NCBI GenBank assembly: GCA_026193355.1
Contig: JAPHTL010000282.1
Coordinates: forward strand, 1 to 13,356
DNA: 13,356 nt
Source of the DNA: Rhodospirillales bacterium
Lineage (GTDB): Bacteria > Pseudomonadota > Alphaproteobacteria > Rhodospirillales > JAPHTL01
Direction: 5' to 3'
The notes under the pieces: generated by a model
What the model was told of the DNA's origin: nothing
Seen by the model: only the letters and a program-made list of their open reading frames with translations
Database searches by the model: none
In this document: piece after piece, positions 6,930 to 13,356 of the stretch
Layout of the letters: every line of letters starts with the position of its first letter
Position numbering within the stretch: position 1 is the stretch's first letter
Position numbers and translations under genes: made by a program

Positions 6930-7667
6930 TCAATCGTTTCCCGGTACGTCGGATGGATCGTATTCGGCGACCGCCCCACCGGATTTTCCGTTGGCTATCA
7001 TGTTGCGACGGTTCTGCAGGTAGGCTTCCCGCTCGGCGACGTAGGGGTCGAGAGAGGTGCGGCTGAACGTGTTCAGCTGATCCTTGTTGTTGGCATAGGT
7101 AACGGCCCCATCCGCCGTATGGGCCAACGCCAGTGGATTGACCAGCATGTTGACCACCTCGCCACCGGCGTCACGGGCATTGCTGGGGCCGATCAAGGGC
7201 AGGACGATATAGGGTCCGTCACCAACGCCGGAAGCGCCTGCAGCCTGACCCAGGTCTTCGGGGCGGGCGACGATACCCATCTCGGTCGCGCGATCCTGGG
7301 TTCCCGCAAGGCCAACCGTCGAATTAACGAGGAACCGTTCAACCGCCGCACCGGCGTTTTCGGAATCGCCCTGCAAAACACTGCTGACCGCCGTAAGCGG
7401 CTCGGTCAGGTTGGATGCTGCGTTACCGACGACTTCCTGAACGGGCGGCGGCAACACCTTGGTGAAGAAATCGGCGAAGGGATCCACGACAAGGGCGCGG
7501 GCGCCCTGATTAAAGCCGAACATCATCCGGTTGAGGCCTTCGAAGGGATCCTTGTCTTCCGGTTCTTCCGCCCATGACGGCCCGGTCGCAAGACCAAGGG
7601 CAAACAGCGCGGCGCAAAAAGCCGACAGTCCAGTCTTCATCAAACGCGCATTCGATTGTGTCTTCAT
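6930..7667 (-). CDS. mlaA: MlaA/VacJ-family phospholipid-transport protein
   Basis: Member of the MlaA (VacJ) family, the outer-membrane component that removes mislocalised phospholipids from the outer leaflet and hands them to MlaC. The protein is 245 residues. A signal peptide is clear: basic start, hydrophobic core about 13-28, and a probable signal peptidase I site after SWA (33). The mature part begins with family motif DPFEGLNRMMFGFN (40-53), then RFLVNSTVGLAGTQDRATEM (111-130) and GPYIVLPLIGPSNARDAGG (151-169). Unlike E. coli MlaA there is no lipobox cysteine, so it is probably not a lipoprotein. The start at 7667 has GAGG 7 bases upstream and gives a proper signal peptide; longer in-frame starts run into the spacer and the RNase P RNA. 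No mlaBCDEF partners are in the window. Confidence 0.92.
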   Translation of the reverse strand: MKTQSNARLMKTGLSAFCAALFALGLATGPSWAEEPEDKDPFEGLNRMMFGFNQGARALVVDPFADFFTKVLPPPVQEVVGNAASNLTEPLTAVSSVLQGDSENAGAAVERFLVNSTVGLAGTQDRATEMGIVARPEDLGQAAGASGVGDGPYIVLPLIGPSNARDAGGEVVNMLVNPLALAHTADGAVTYANNKDQLNTFSRTSLDPYVAEREAYLQNRRNMIANGKSGGAVAEYDPSDVPGND

Positions 7668-7801
7668 TTTGCGGCCTCGCCTCCCAGCAACGGAGCCCAG
7701 CATGCTCATCGCATGCTCAACAGGCGGCGAGTATGGCACAAACTCTGGGTTTGATGGAGTCGGAATCCGCACCCAGCACCCAATACGGGGATTCGGGGAA
7801 T
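7668..7801. other. Spacer between rnpB and mlaA with repeats and GANTC sites
   Basis: This 134-base spacer must hold the 3' end of rnpB transcription and probably the mlaA promoter, but I saw no good -35/-10 pair or T-tract terminator. It contains three GANTC sites (7757, 7763, 7790), a short palindrome CAAAC-N5-GTTTG (7739-7753) and the tandem GCATGCTCA repeat listed separately. Confidence 0.5.
7700..7721. repeat. Tandem 11-bp repeat containing GCATGCTCA, upstream of mlaA
   Basis: GCATGCTCATC (7700-7710) is followed at once by GCATGCTCAAC (7711-7721), ten of eleven bases identical. It lies 33-54 bases before the mlaA start. The 11-bp phase puts both GCATGC palindromes on the same helix face, as in an operator, but I do not recognise the site. 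Confidence 0.5.
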
Positions 7802-8209
<408 letters not shown>

Positions 8210-8212
8210 CCT

Positions 8213-8240
8213 AAGGTAGCTTCCGCGCGCCCGGCGTCAA
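8213..8240 (-). promoter_or_regulatory. Predicted rnpB promoter
   Basis: Minus strand TTGACG (8240-8235), 16-base spacer, TACCTT (8218-8213), placing the start at about 8206-8209, where helix P1 begins. The -35 hexamer contains the TGA stop codon of the upstream amidase gene (8239-8237). The agreement between the predicted start and the RNA 5' end supports it. Confidence 0.6.
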
Positions 8241-8944
8241 GCGCCGCCTTCGTCGTCCACCAGATCAAGGAGGCTGAACAGCCGGCCCACCGTTTCGGAA
8301 TCGGGATTGCCGTCAACCCGTTCGGGCCGGAAATGACGCTGGAAGGCGGCGACGACCTTGCGCGTTGCATCGTCCAGAACGCCGCTTGCCTCAAGACCGT
8401 AACCGTATTGCGCCAGCGCCCGTTGAACAGCCGCCACTTCCCGTGTCGGGGCCTTCACCCAGGCAGGCCAAAGTCCAATTCCCTCGCGCGCCAACCGATC
8501 CCATTCAAACAGCTCGCCCGGGTCTTCCTTGCGGTCCGGGGCGACATCCGAATGGCCGACCACGTTGCGATCCGGTATGGCGTGACGGCGCACGATATCG
8601 GCGGCCAGCACCGCAAGGCTTTCCATCTGGGGTTCCGTGAACAGCCTGTAGCCGAATTCGCGGCCGGGATTGACCAGTTCAATACCGATGGAGCGCCCGT
8701 TGACGTCGGATTCCCCGCGCCATGACGAGACCCCGGCATGCCAGGCGCGGTTTTCCTCCGCCACCAGACGAATGACGCTGCCGTTTTCATCAATCACGTA
8801 ATGGGCGCTGACCTTGGCCTCGGGATCGCTCAATCGTTCCAACGCGGCCTCGGCCGTCTTCATGCCGGTGTAATGGATGACCAGCATGTCGATCGGGACA
8901 CCTTCTGGACGATCATCAAAGTTGGGCGAAGGACGCTGGATCAT
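8237..8944 (-). CDS. N-acetylmuramoyl-L-alanine amidase (Amidase_2) with C-terminal peptidoglycan-binding domain
   Basis: Zinc amidase of the AmpD/AmiD family that cleaves the bond between MurNAc (or anhydro-MurNAc) and L-Ala of the stem peptide, in wall turnover or recycling. The protein is 235 residues. The amidase domain (about 17-160) has VIHYTG (H24), GIELVN (E89), and GHSDVAPDRKEDPG with H131, K139 and D141, which fit the zinc ligands and catalytic lysine. A PG_binding_1-type domain follows (about 168-228: VQRALAQYGYGL, TRKVVAAFQRHFRP). No signal peptide or lipobox is visible, so it may act in the cytoplasm like AmpD, although the two-domain build is more like AmiD. A GGAGG site lies about 9 bases before the ATG. 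It starts 37 bases after the djlA-like gene and is probably co-transcribed with it. Confidence 0.9.
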   Translation of the reverse strand: MIQRPSPNFDDRPEGVPIDMLVIHYTGMKTAEAALERLSDPEAKVSAHYVIDENGSVIRLVAEENRAWHAGVSSWRGESDVNGRSIGIELVNPGREFGYRLFTEPQMESLAVLAADIVRRHAIPDRNVVGHSDVAPDRKEDPGELFEWDRLAREGIGLWPAWVKAPTREVAAVQRALAQYGYGLEASGVLDDATRKVVAAFQRHFRPERVDGNPDSETVGRLFSLLDLVDDEGGA

Positions 8945-8981
8945 TCTCTTGTTCCTCCCCTGGGGGCCCCATACGCCTGCG

Positions 8982-9713
8982 TCAGCTTATCCCGCGACGC
9001 TTCTTTATGGCCTCATACGCCGCATTGATCGCCGCCAGTTTTTCGTTGGCAAGGTCGATGAACTCCTGCGGCATGCCTTCGGCCATCAGCTTGTCCGGAT
9101 GGTTTTCGCGCACCAGACGTCGATAGACCGTCTTGATCTGCTGATCGTCCGCATCGTGGGCGACACCCAGAACCTCGAAGGGGTCGGCCTCTTCGGGGGG
9201 CAGATGGGTTTGACGAATTCTTTCAAAATCGGCGGCGGTGAAACCAAAAATCGTGGCGACCCGGCGCAGGAACGACAGTTCCTTTTCGTGAATGACGCCA
9301 TCGGCCTTGGCGATATGAAAGAGGCCGCCGAGGAGTTCCTCCAGCACCGCGGGTTCGTGAACAAACATGCGCGCGACCTGCTCGGCATAGGCTTCAAACC
9401 CCGTCGCCTCGCGCTTGGCCTCGTCGAATATCTTCGCCACGCCCTTCATCTCATCGGGGGGGACGCGGAACAATTGCTTGAAGGCATCGACCTCGGCGCG
9501 CGTCACGACGCCGTCCGCCTTGGCCATTTTTGCGCCCAGCGCAATCACCGCAACGGTGAAGGCGACCTTTTTGGCGGCGTTGAGATCCTCAGGGCCGGTT
9601 TTGGCGCGCATGCGATCCACCGCATGCCCCGCAACGGCGCCGAGCAGCGCGCCAAGCGGCCCACCAAGCGCCAGACCGGCGAACCCGCCGATTACCTTGC
9701 CCCAGATGCTCAT
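8982..9713 (-). CDS. DjlA-like co-chaperone: TerB domain plus C-terminal J domain
   Basis: Probable DnaK-stimulating co-chaperone with the same domain order as DjlA. The 243-residue protein has a Gly/Ala-rich N-terminal hydrophobic stretch (about 5-30), likely membrane-associated. A TerB-like helical domain follows (about 48-168) with two copies of KADGV (65-69 and 136-140), whose acidic loops are typical of that fold. The J domain (about 177-238) carries the obligatory HPD at 205-207 within RENHPDKLMAEGMPQEF. The start ATG at 9713 has GAGG about 10 bases upstream. The amidase gene follows after 37 bases. Compared with E. coli DjlA the N-terminal segment is Gly-rich rather than a plain transmembrane helix, so I leave the symbol blank. 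Confidence 0.88.
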   Translation of the reverse strand: MSIWGKVIGGFAGLALGGPLGALLGAVAGHAVDRMRAKTGPEDLNAAKKVAFTVAVIALGAKMAKADGVVTRAEVDAFKQLFRVPPDEMKGVAKIFDEAKREATGFEAYAEQVARMFVHEPAVLEELLGGLFHIAKADGVIHEKELSFLRRVATIFGFTAADFERIRQTHLPPEEADPFEVLGVAHDADDQQIKTVYRRLVRENHPDKLMAEGMPQEFIDLANEKLAAINAAYEAIKKRRGIS

Positions 9714-9762
9714 GATTTCCGATCCTCTTTCTTTTCAGGTTCCCAGATAATCCGACTGCGCC

Positions 9763-9791
9763 CCATGGCGCAAGGGCGCGTTGCCCCATGG
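9763..9791. repeat. Inverted repeat between divergent djlA-like and prolyl-tRNA editing genes
   Basis: Arms CCATGGCGCAA (9763-9773) and TTGCCCCATGG (9781-9791) are inverted with one mismatch around a 7-base centre. It sits 50 bases before the djlA-like start and 67 before the plus-strand gene. It has no T-tract, so an operator is more likely than a terminator. No regulator is recognised. Confidence 0.5.
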
Positions 9792-9857
9792 TATAGGGTC
9801 AAGGCGGCATGACAACCCGATAGACCGTCCCGCCCGCTTCATGCTAGATGCAAAATC

Positions 9858-10391
9858 ATGGATACATCCAAGGAAACAGCAAACGTGCGCTGCACCCCTG
9901 AACGCCTGCTGGAAACGCTTTCCGCCCTTGGGATTGCAGTGGATACCTTCACCCATCCGCCGATCATGACGGTCGAAGACGGGACGGAACACTGGCGCGA
10001 CATCCCCGGCGTTCACTGCAAGAACCTTTTTCTCAAGGACGCGAAAGGCGTTTACTGGCTGATCGTCGCCCCCGTCGATCGCGCCATCGCCCTGAAAACC
10101 CTGCCCGAACGCATCGGCTCCAAACGCCTGTCGTTCGCCCAGCCCGAAAGACTGCGCGAGGTTCTTGGGGTGGAACCGGGGTCCGTTACCCCCTTTGCCC
10201 TGATCAACGATGTCGATCGCAAGGTCCGCGTTGTTCTGGACCATTGGATGATGCAGCAACCCCTTCTGACGTTTCACCCGCTGGTCAACACCATGACGAC
10301 CGCAATCCGGTCGGGCGACCTTCTTCAATTCATCGGCCACACAGGCCATGACCCCGATACCGTCGCGCTTGGGCTGGAGAACGACAAGTAG
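9858..10391 (+). CDS. YbaK/ProX-type prolyl-tRNA editing protein (ProXp-ala-like)
   Basis: Free-standing trans-editing hydrolase of the prolyl-tRNA synthetase INS superfamily. Members clear mischarged tRNAPro; the ProXp-ala group removes Ala. The protein is 177 residues, a single domain. Family landmarks are THPPIMTVED (32-41), CKNLFLKDAKG (54-64), YWLIVAPVDR (66-75), GVEPGSVTPFALIND (104-118) and FHPLVNTMT (139-147). The ATG at 9858 fits the family N-terminus, but no Shine-Dalgarno site is visible in the preceding bases (ATGCAAAATC), so it may be weakly translated or leaderless. It is divergent from the djlA-like gene and 83 bases before the FAD oxidoreductase gene. The exact amino-acid specificity cannot be set from sequence alone. 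Confidence 0.87.
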   Translation: MDTSKETANVRCTPERLLETLSALGIAVDTFTHPPIMTVEDGTEHWRDIPGVHCKNLFLKDAKGVYWLIVAPVDRAIALKTLPERIGSKRLSFAQPERLREVLGVEPGSVTPFALINDVDRKVRVVLDHWMMQQPLLTFHPLVNTMTTAIRSGDLLQFIGHTGHDPDTVALGLENDK

Positions 10392-10474
10392 ACCAGGGTG
10401 ATACTTGCACCGCCCCCCCATGAAGGATAGCCTTCGACAATCAGAGCATCCGACAAATATCAGGAGACAGCATC

Positions 10475-11875
10475 ATGGACACTTCCGCCCGCAAATACGG
10501 AAGGGTTGACGACGCCTTTGTCGGTGAACTCGCCGCAATTGTCGGAAAAGACAAGGTTTCAACATCCGACTCTGTTTGTCAGCAACACGGGCAGGATGAA
10601 TCCTACCACCCCAACATGCCGCCCGACGTCGTGATCTTCCCGCAATCGACCGAACAGGTCAGCGCCGTCGTGAAGGCCTGCGCGGCGAAAAGCATTCCGG
10701 TCATTCCGTTTGGCGCGGGTACCTCGTTGGAAGGCCACGTCGCCGCCACCCATGGCGGCGTCAGCATTGATCTTTCGGAAATGAACGCGATTCTTGAGGT
10801 CCACAACGAGGACCTTGATGTGGTGGTCCAGCCCGGCGTGCGTCGGATGCAGCTCAACGCCCATCTGCGGGATACGGGCCTGTTCTTTCCCGTCGATCCC
10901 GGCGCCGATGCTTCGATCGGCGGCATGGTCGCGACCCGCGCGTCGGGTACCAATACGGTTCGCTACGGGGCCATGCGCGAAAACGTCATGGCTTTGCAGG
11001 TTGTTCTGGCGGATGGGCGCATCATCCGGACCAGCAGCCGCGCGAAAAAATCGGCGGCGGGCTATGACCTGACGCATCTGTTCATCGGATCGGAAGGAAC
11101 GCTTGGCGTGATCACCGAGATCACGCTGAAGCTTTACGGTATTCCCGAAGCCGTTTCTTCGGCCGTGTGCCCCTTCCCAAGCGTTGATAACGCCGTCAAT
11201 ACGGTCATTGCGACCATCCAGAGCGGCGTTCCCGTGGCGCGGATCGAATTCCTCGACGATGCCTCCATGGACTCGGTCAACAGCTACTCCAAGCTGAACT
11301 ACACGGTAGCCCCGACCCTGTTCTTCGAATTTCACGGCTCCGAGGCCGGCGTCGCGGAACAGGCCGAAATGGTCAGCGAGATCGCCGCAGAATACGGCGG
11401 CACCAACTTCCAGTGGGCGACGAAACAGGAAGACCGCGACCGCCTGTGGCATGCCCGGCACAACGCCTATTACGCCGCCCGTTCCAGGCATCCCGGAACA
11501 AAGGGCGTGATCGGCGATGCCTGCGTCCCCATTTCCCGTCTGGCCGAAGCGATAACCATCGCCAAGATGGATATGGACCAGACACCCATACCGACCTACA
11601 TCGTCGGACATGTCGGCGACGGCAATTTCCACACCCTTTACATGATCGATCCCGATGATCCCTCGCAGGAGAAAGAAGCCAAGAAATCCGTCGAACGCAC
11701 CGTCAAGATGGCGATTTCAATGGGCGGCACCTGCACGGGGGAACATGGCGTCGGCATGGGCAAGATCGATTACCTGAGAGACGAGCACGGCGACGCCATT
11801 GACGTCATGTCGTCGATCAAGGTGGCCCTTGATCCCCTCAACATCATGAATCCGGACAAGGTTGTGCTGGTCTGA
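10475..11875 (+). CDS. FAD-binding oxidoreductase of the GlcD/D-lactate dehydrogenase (cytochrome) family
   Basis: Flavoprotein of the VAO/PCMH family that oxidises D-2-hydroxy acids (D-lactate, glycolate, D-2-hydroxyglutarate in different members) and passes electrons to a respiratory acceptor. The protein is 466 residues. The FAD-binding domain spans about 48-225, with PFGAGTSLEGH (78-88), DPGADASIGGMVATRASGTN (141-160) and FIGSEGTLGVITEITLKL (203-220). The substrate/cap domain spans about 230-466, with VGHVGDGNFH (377-386, likely metal-binding histidines) and GEHGVGMGK (422-430). The single-chain build, without GlcE or GlcF partners nearby, fits DLD-type D-lactate dehydrogenase best, but other D-2-hydroxy acids are possible. 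AGGAG lies 8 bases before the ATG. The gene ends 6 bases from the convergent membrane-protein gene. Confidence 0.88.
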   Translation: MDTSARKYGRVDDAFVGELAAIVGKDKVSTSDSVCQQHGQDESYHPNMPPDVVIFPQSTEQVSAVVKACAAKSIPVIPFGAGTSLEGHVAATHGGVSIDLSEMNAILEVHNEDLDVVVQPGVRRMQLNAHLRDTGLFFPVDPGADASIGGMVATRASGTNTVRYGAMRENVMALQVVLADGRIIRTSSRAKKSAAGYDLTHLFIGSEGTLGVITEITLKLYGIPEAVSSAVCPFPSVDNAVNTVIATIQSGVPVARIEFLDDASMDSVNSYSKLNYTVAPTLFFEFHGSEAGVAEQAEMVSEIAAEYGGTNFQWATKQEDRDRLWHARHNAYYAARSRHPGTKGVIGDACVPISRLAEAITIAKMDMDQTPIPTYIVGHVGDGNFHTLYMIDPDDPSQEKEAKKSVERTVKMAISMGGTCTGEHGVGMGKIDYLRDEHGDAIDVMSSIKVALDPLNIMNPDKVVLV

Positions 11876-11881
11876 TCGCAA

Positions 11882-12667
11882 TCAGGCGTCAGGCGCTACC
11901 AGATCCCGGTACGCATGCCAGCTTGCATGTCCGATCAGTGGAAGCACCACGACAAGCCCGAAGAAATAGGTGACGAGCCCGGCCCCGGTGAACAGGCCGA
12001 TCATCGCGGCCCAACCCAGCATGACCCGCCAGTTACGGGAGACGGCGGTACAGCTTGTGCACATGGCGACCAGTACACCGTCATTGCGATCCAGCAGCAT
12101 CGGAAACGAGATCGCAGTGAATGTGAAGGCGACCACGGCGAGAACGACGCCGGTCAGCGTCCCGATCAGCAGGAATGGTATACTGGCGTCGGTCGCCAAA
12201 ATCTGCCGCACGACATCCCTTTCCATGGAGATCGCCTCACCGCCCATGAACAGGGCGAAAAGAATGGCGGCGGACAGAAGCCATACAAGCATGAACAGGG
12301 AAACGATCAGGCCAAGCAACACCAACTGGGTGAAGTTCCGTCGCCATGCCCCCAACACACGCCACAGCGTCGGCGTTTCTCCCTGGGCAATGATCCGGCT
12401 CATTTCATAGAACCCCACCGCGATCAACGGCCCGGCAAGGAAAAAACCGGCGGTCAGTGGAATGATCAGGTACCCCATTCCGGCGCGGTCAAGCCCGAAC
12501 ATGAGAAAGTACCCGAGGACAACAGGTATTGCGCCGCAGGTCAGACTGATCAGCGGCGCTTTCTTCATGTCGCGCCACCCGGCGCGCAACCATTGCCAGG
12601 ACCGTTCCGTCCCGATGATCCGCACCGGCGCTGAAAATGCGCCGACATCCGAGGCCAACTGGTTCAT
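11882..12667 (-). CDS. DUF2189-family integral membrane protein
   Basis: Polytopic inner-membrane protein of unknown function, 261 residues. Hydrophobic segments lie at about 38-58, 65-87, 113-139, 162-188 and 215-245, the last long enough for two helices. The C-terminal signature PLIGHASWHAYRDLV (243-257) and the region around GFYEMSRIIAQGE (85-97) look like DUF2189. The start ATG at 12667 has GGGAG 6 bases upstream; longer in-frame versions begin with TTG inside the promoter region and were rejected. It converges with the oxidoreductase gene and is divergent from the asmA-like gene. No motif suggests a catalytic activity. Confidence 0.82.
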   Translation of the reverse strand: MNQLASDVGAFSAPVRIIGTERSWQWLRAGWRDMKKAPLISLTCGAIPVVLGYFLMFGLDRAGMGYLIIPLTAGFFLAGPLIAVGFYEMSRIIAQGETPTLWRVLGAWRRNFTQLVLLGLIVSLFMLVWLLSAAILFALFMGGEAISMERDVVRQILATDASIPFLLIGTLTGVVLAVVAFTFTAISFPMLLDRNDGVLVAMCTSCTAVSRNWRVMLGWAAMIGLFTGAGLVTYFFGLVVVLPLIGHASWHAYRDLVAPDA

Positions 12668-12713
12668 CCGTCGCTCCCTTGTGTCTCGTTGGTGGTTGTT
12701 TTTAAAAATTATG

Positions 12714-12742
12714 ATTACAAAGTGTGACAAAGGCCATCACAA
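12714..12742 (-). promoter_or_regulatory. Predicted promoter of the DUF2189 gene
   Basis: Minus strand TTGTGA (12742-12737), 17-base spacer, TGTAAT (12719-12714). The start would be near 12707, giving a leader of about 40 bases. An inverted TGTGA-N9-TCACA lies across it on the plus strand (12723-12741). Confidence 0.5.
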
Positions 12743-12774
12743 AACTTTTCCTGCCGGCAACAGGCGATCACGAT

Positions 12775-12803
12775 TTGATCGAAGACAGCCAACGCACTAC
12801 TAT
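12775..12803 (+). promoter_or_regulatory. Predicted promoter of the asmA-like gene
   Basis: Plus strand TTGATC (12775-12780), 17-base spacer, TACTAT (12798-12803; five of six consensus bases). The start would be near 12810, leaving a leader of about 113 bases that holds two stem-loops. Confidence 0.5.
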
Positions 12804-12810
12804 CCGTTGA

Positions 12811-12837
12811 CCGACCCGGCACATCCTGCCGGATCGG
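12811..12837 (+). other. Stem-loop 1 in the predicted asmA leader
   Basis: CCGA-c-CCGGCA (12811-12821) pairs with TGCCGG-a-TCGG (12827-12837) around loop CATCC: ten base pairs with one mismatch. No T-tract follows, so it is not a standard intrinsic terminator. Confidence 0.55.
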
Positions 12838-12846
12838 GACGATCTC

Positions 12847-12882
12847 GTTGCGCCACACAGGCGTTTAACGCCAGTGTGCAAC
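12847..12882 (+). other. Stem-loop 2 in the predicted asmA leader
   Basis: GTTGC...ACAC.GGCGTT (12847-12865) pairs with AACGCC.GTGT.GCAAC (12867-12882): three helices of 6, 4 and 5 pairs with an A-A mismatch and a 3-base bulge. The inner part GGCGTTTAACGCC is itself a near-perfect palindrome. No T-tract follows. It ends about 40 bases before the asmA start. Confidence 0.6.
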
Positions 12883-12922
12883 GCTCCATTCTGGCCCTTT
12901 GGTCCATCATGAGGTTCCTTTG

Positions 12923-13356
12923 ATGCGGAAAGTCCTTATCGGGGCAGTTGTCTTGTTCGTCATCCTGATCGGGGCGGTCATCGTCGCCCCGGGCTTTATC
13001 GACTGGAACCACTACAAGGACCAGATCGCCGCCAGGATCCACGAAGCGACGGGCCGCAGGGTCCACTTCGACGGCGACATATCCGCGACGCTTCTGCCGG
13101 CACCGGCGCTTATCGCTGAACGCGTCAGGCTGTCCAACGTTGACGGCGCGGCTGTGGCGGATATGGTCAGCCTCCGCTCCCTCGTCGTTCGCGTTGCAAT
13201 GGGTCCGCTCCTTGGCGGCAATATCCAGGTGGAGGCCCTGCGTCTGGTCGATCCCGTCATCGAACTGGAAACGCTTGCCGATGGGCGGCAAAACTGGGCT
13301 TTCCAGCCTGCCCAGAAGCCGGAAGGGGCCACAACGACGCCAGCGACATCGCAGGA
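12923..13356 (+). CDS. AsmA-family protein, N-terminal part (3' end cut by window edge)
   Basis: Start of an AsmA-like protein, a family of large, single-anchor inner-membrane proteins with a periplasmic bridge-like body, linked to outer-membrane assembly and lipid transport. I translated 144 codons by hand. There is one N-terminal membrane anchor (MRKVLIGAVVLFVILIGAVI, 1-20), then the AsmA-type start FIDWNHYKDQIAARIHEATG (25-44), VHFDGDISATLLPAPAL (47-63), the usual repeat phrase AERVRLSN (65-72), and a Pro/Thr-rich stretch just before the edge. The start ATG at 12923 has GAGG 8 bases upstream. The whole protein is probably several hundred residues longer. It is divergent from the DUF2189 gene. 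A TamB-type protein is less likely given this N-terminus. Confidence 0.85.
   Translation, partial: MRKVLIGAVVLFVILIGAVIVAPGFIDWNHYKDQIAARIHEATGRRVHFDGDISATLLPAPALIAERVRLSNVDGAAVADMVSLRSLVVRVAMGPLLGGNIQVEALRLVDPVIELETLADGRQNWAFQPAQKPEGATTTPATSQ

Noticed and set aside
6222..7577. Plus-strand open frame of 451 codons
   Set aside because: It lies antisense to the MBL-fold and mlaA genes, spans their intergenic gap, and its product has no recognisable domain; it is a high-GC shadow frame.
8877..9812. Plus-strand open frame of 311 codons
   Set aside because: Antisense to the DjlA-like gene and its promoter region; the minus-strand product has HPD and TerB features.
10559..11632. Minus-strand open frame of 357 codons
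   Set aside because: Antisense to the FAD oxidoreductase, which has intact motifs; no domain recognised.
12723..12741. TGTGA-N9-TCACA as a CRP/FNR-type site over the DUF2189 promoter
   Set aside because: Known CRP sites use a 6-base spacer; 9 bases does not fit, so it was not called as an operator.

Overview
The window looks like a chromosomal housekeeping segment of a high-GC alphaproteobacterium, possibly Rhodospirillales-like. Three things support this: the division/cell-wall (dcw) gene order mraZ-rsmH-ftsL-ftsI-murE, a murE protein with the meso-diaminopimelate-type DNPR motif, and a direct-repeat GTTC-N7-GTTC site of the alphaproteobacterial LexA type. No mobile element, CRISPR array, tRNA, rRNA or obviously foreign island was seen.

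Positions 1-4782 (minus strand) hold the 5' part of the dcw cluster, transcribed right to left: mraZ, rsmH, ftsL, ftsI, then murE, which runs off the left edge. The genes overlap by 1-4 bases or are about 10 bases apart, as expected for one translationally coupled operon. The 419-base gap upstream of mraZ (4783-5201) carries five 10-bp-phased TGGG-like repeats (a MraZ operator) over a predicted promoter, and further upstream a perfect LexA-type box.

Positions 5202-9713 (minus strand) hold, from right to left: a DjlA-like TerB/J-domain protein, an AmpD/AmiD-type N-acetylmuramoyl-L-alanine amidase with a peptidoglycan-binding tail, the RNase P RNA gene (rnpB), an MlaA/VacJ-family protein and a metallo-beta-lactamase/beta-CASP nuclease-like protein. 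Envelope upkeep (MlaA, amidase, the dcw genes) and RNA processing (RNase P, the beta-CASP protein) are the recurring themes.

From 9714 the layout changes to individually oriented genes. These are a YbaK/ProX-type prolyl-tRNA editing protein (+), a GlcD/DLD-type FAD-linked oxidoreductase (+), a DUF2189-type integral membrane protein (-) that converges tail-to-tail with the oxidoreductase, and the start of an AsmA-family protein (+) cut by the right edge. The last two genes are divergent, with good promoter candidates back to back and two strong stem-loops in the predicted asmA leader.

Most of the window is well-known biology. The parts most worth a second look are regulatory: the LexA box and the five-repeat MraZ operator upstream of the division operon, the structured asmA leader, a cluster of GANTC sites between rnpB and mlaA, and an inverted repeat between the djlA-like and tRNA-editing genes. 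I did not find a convincing new multi-gene system.
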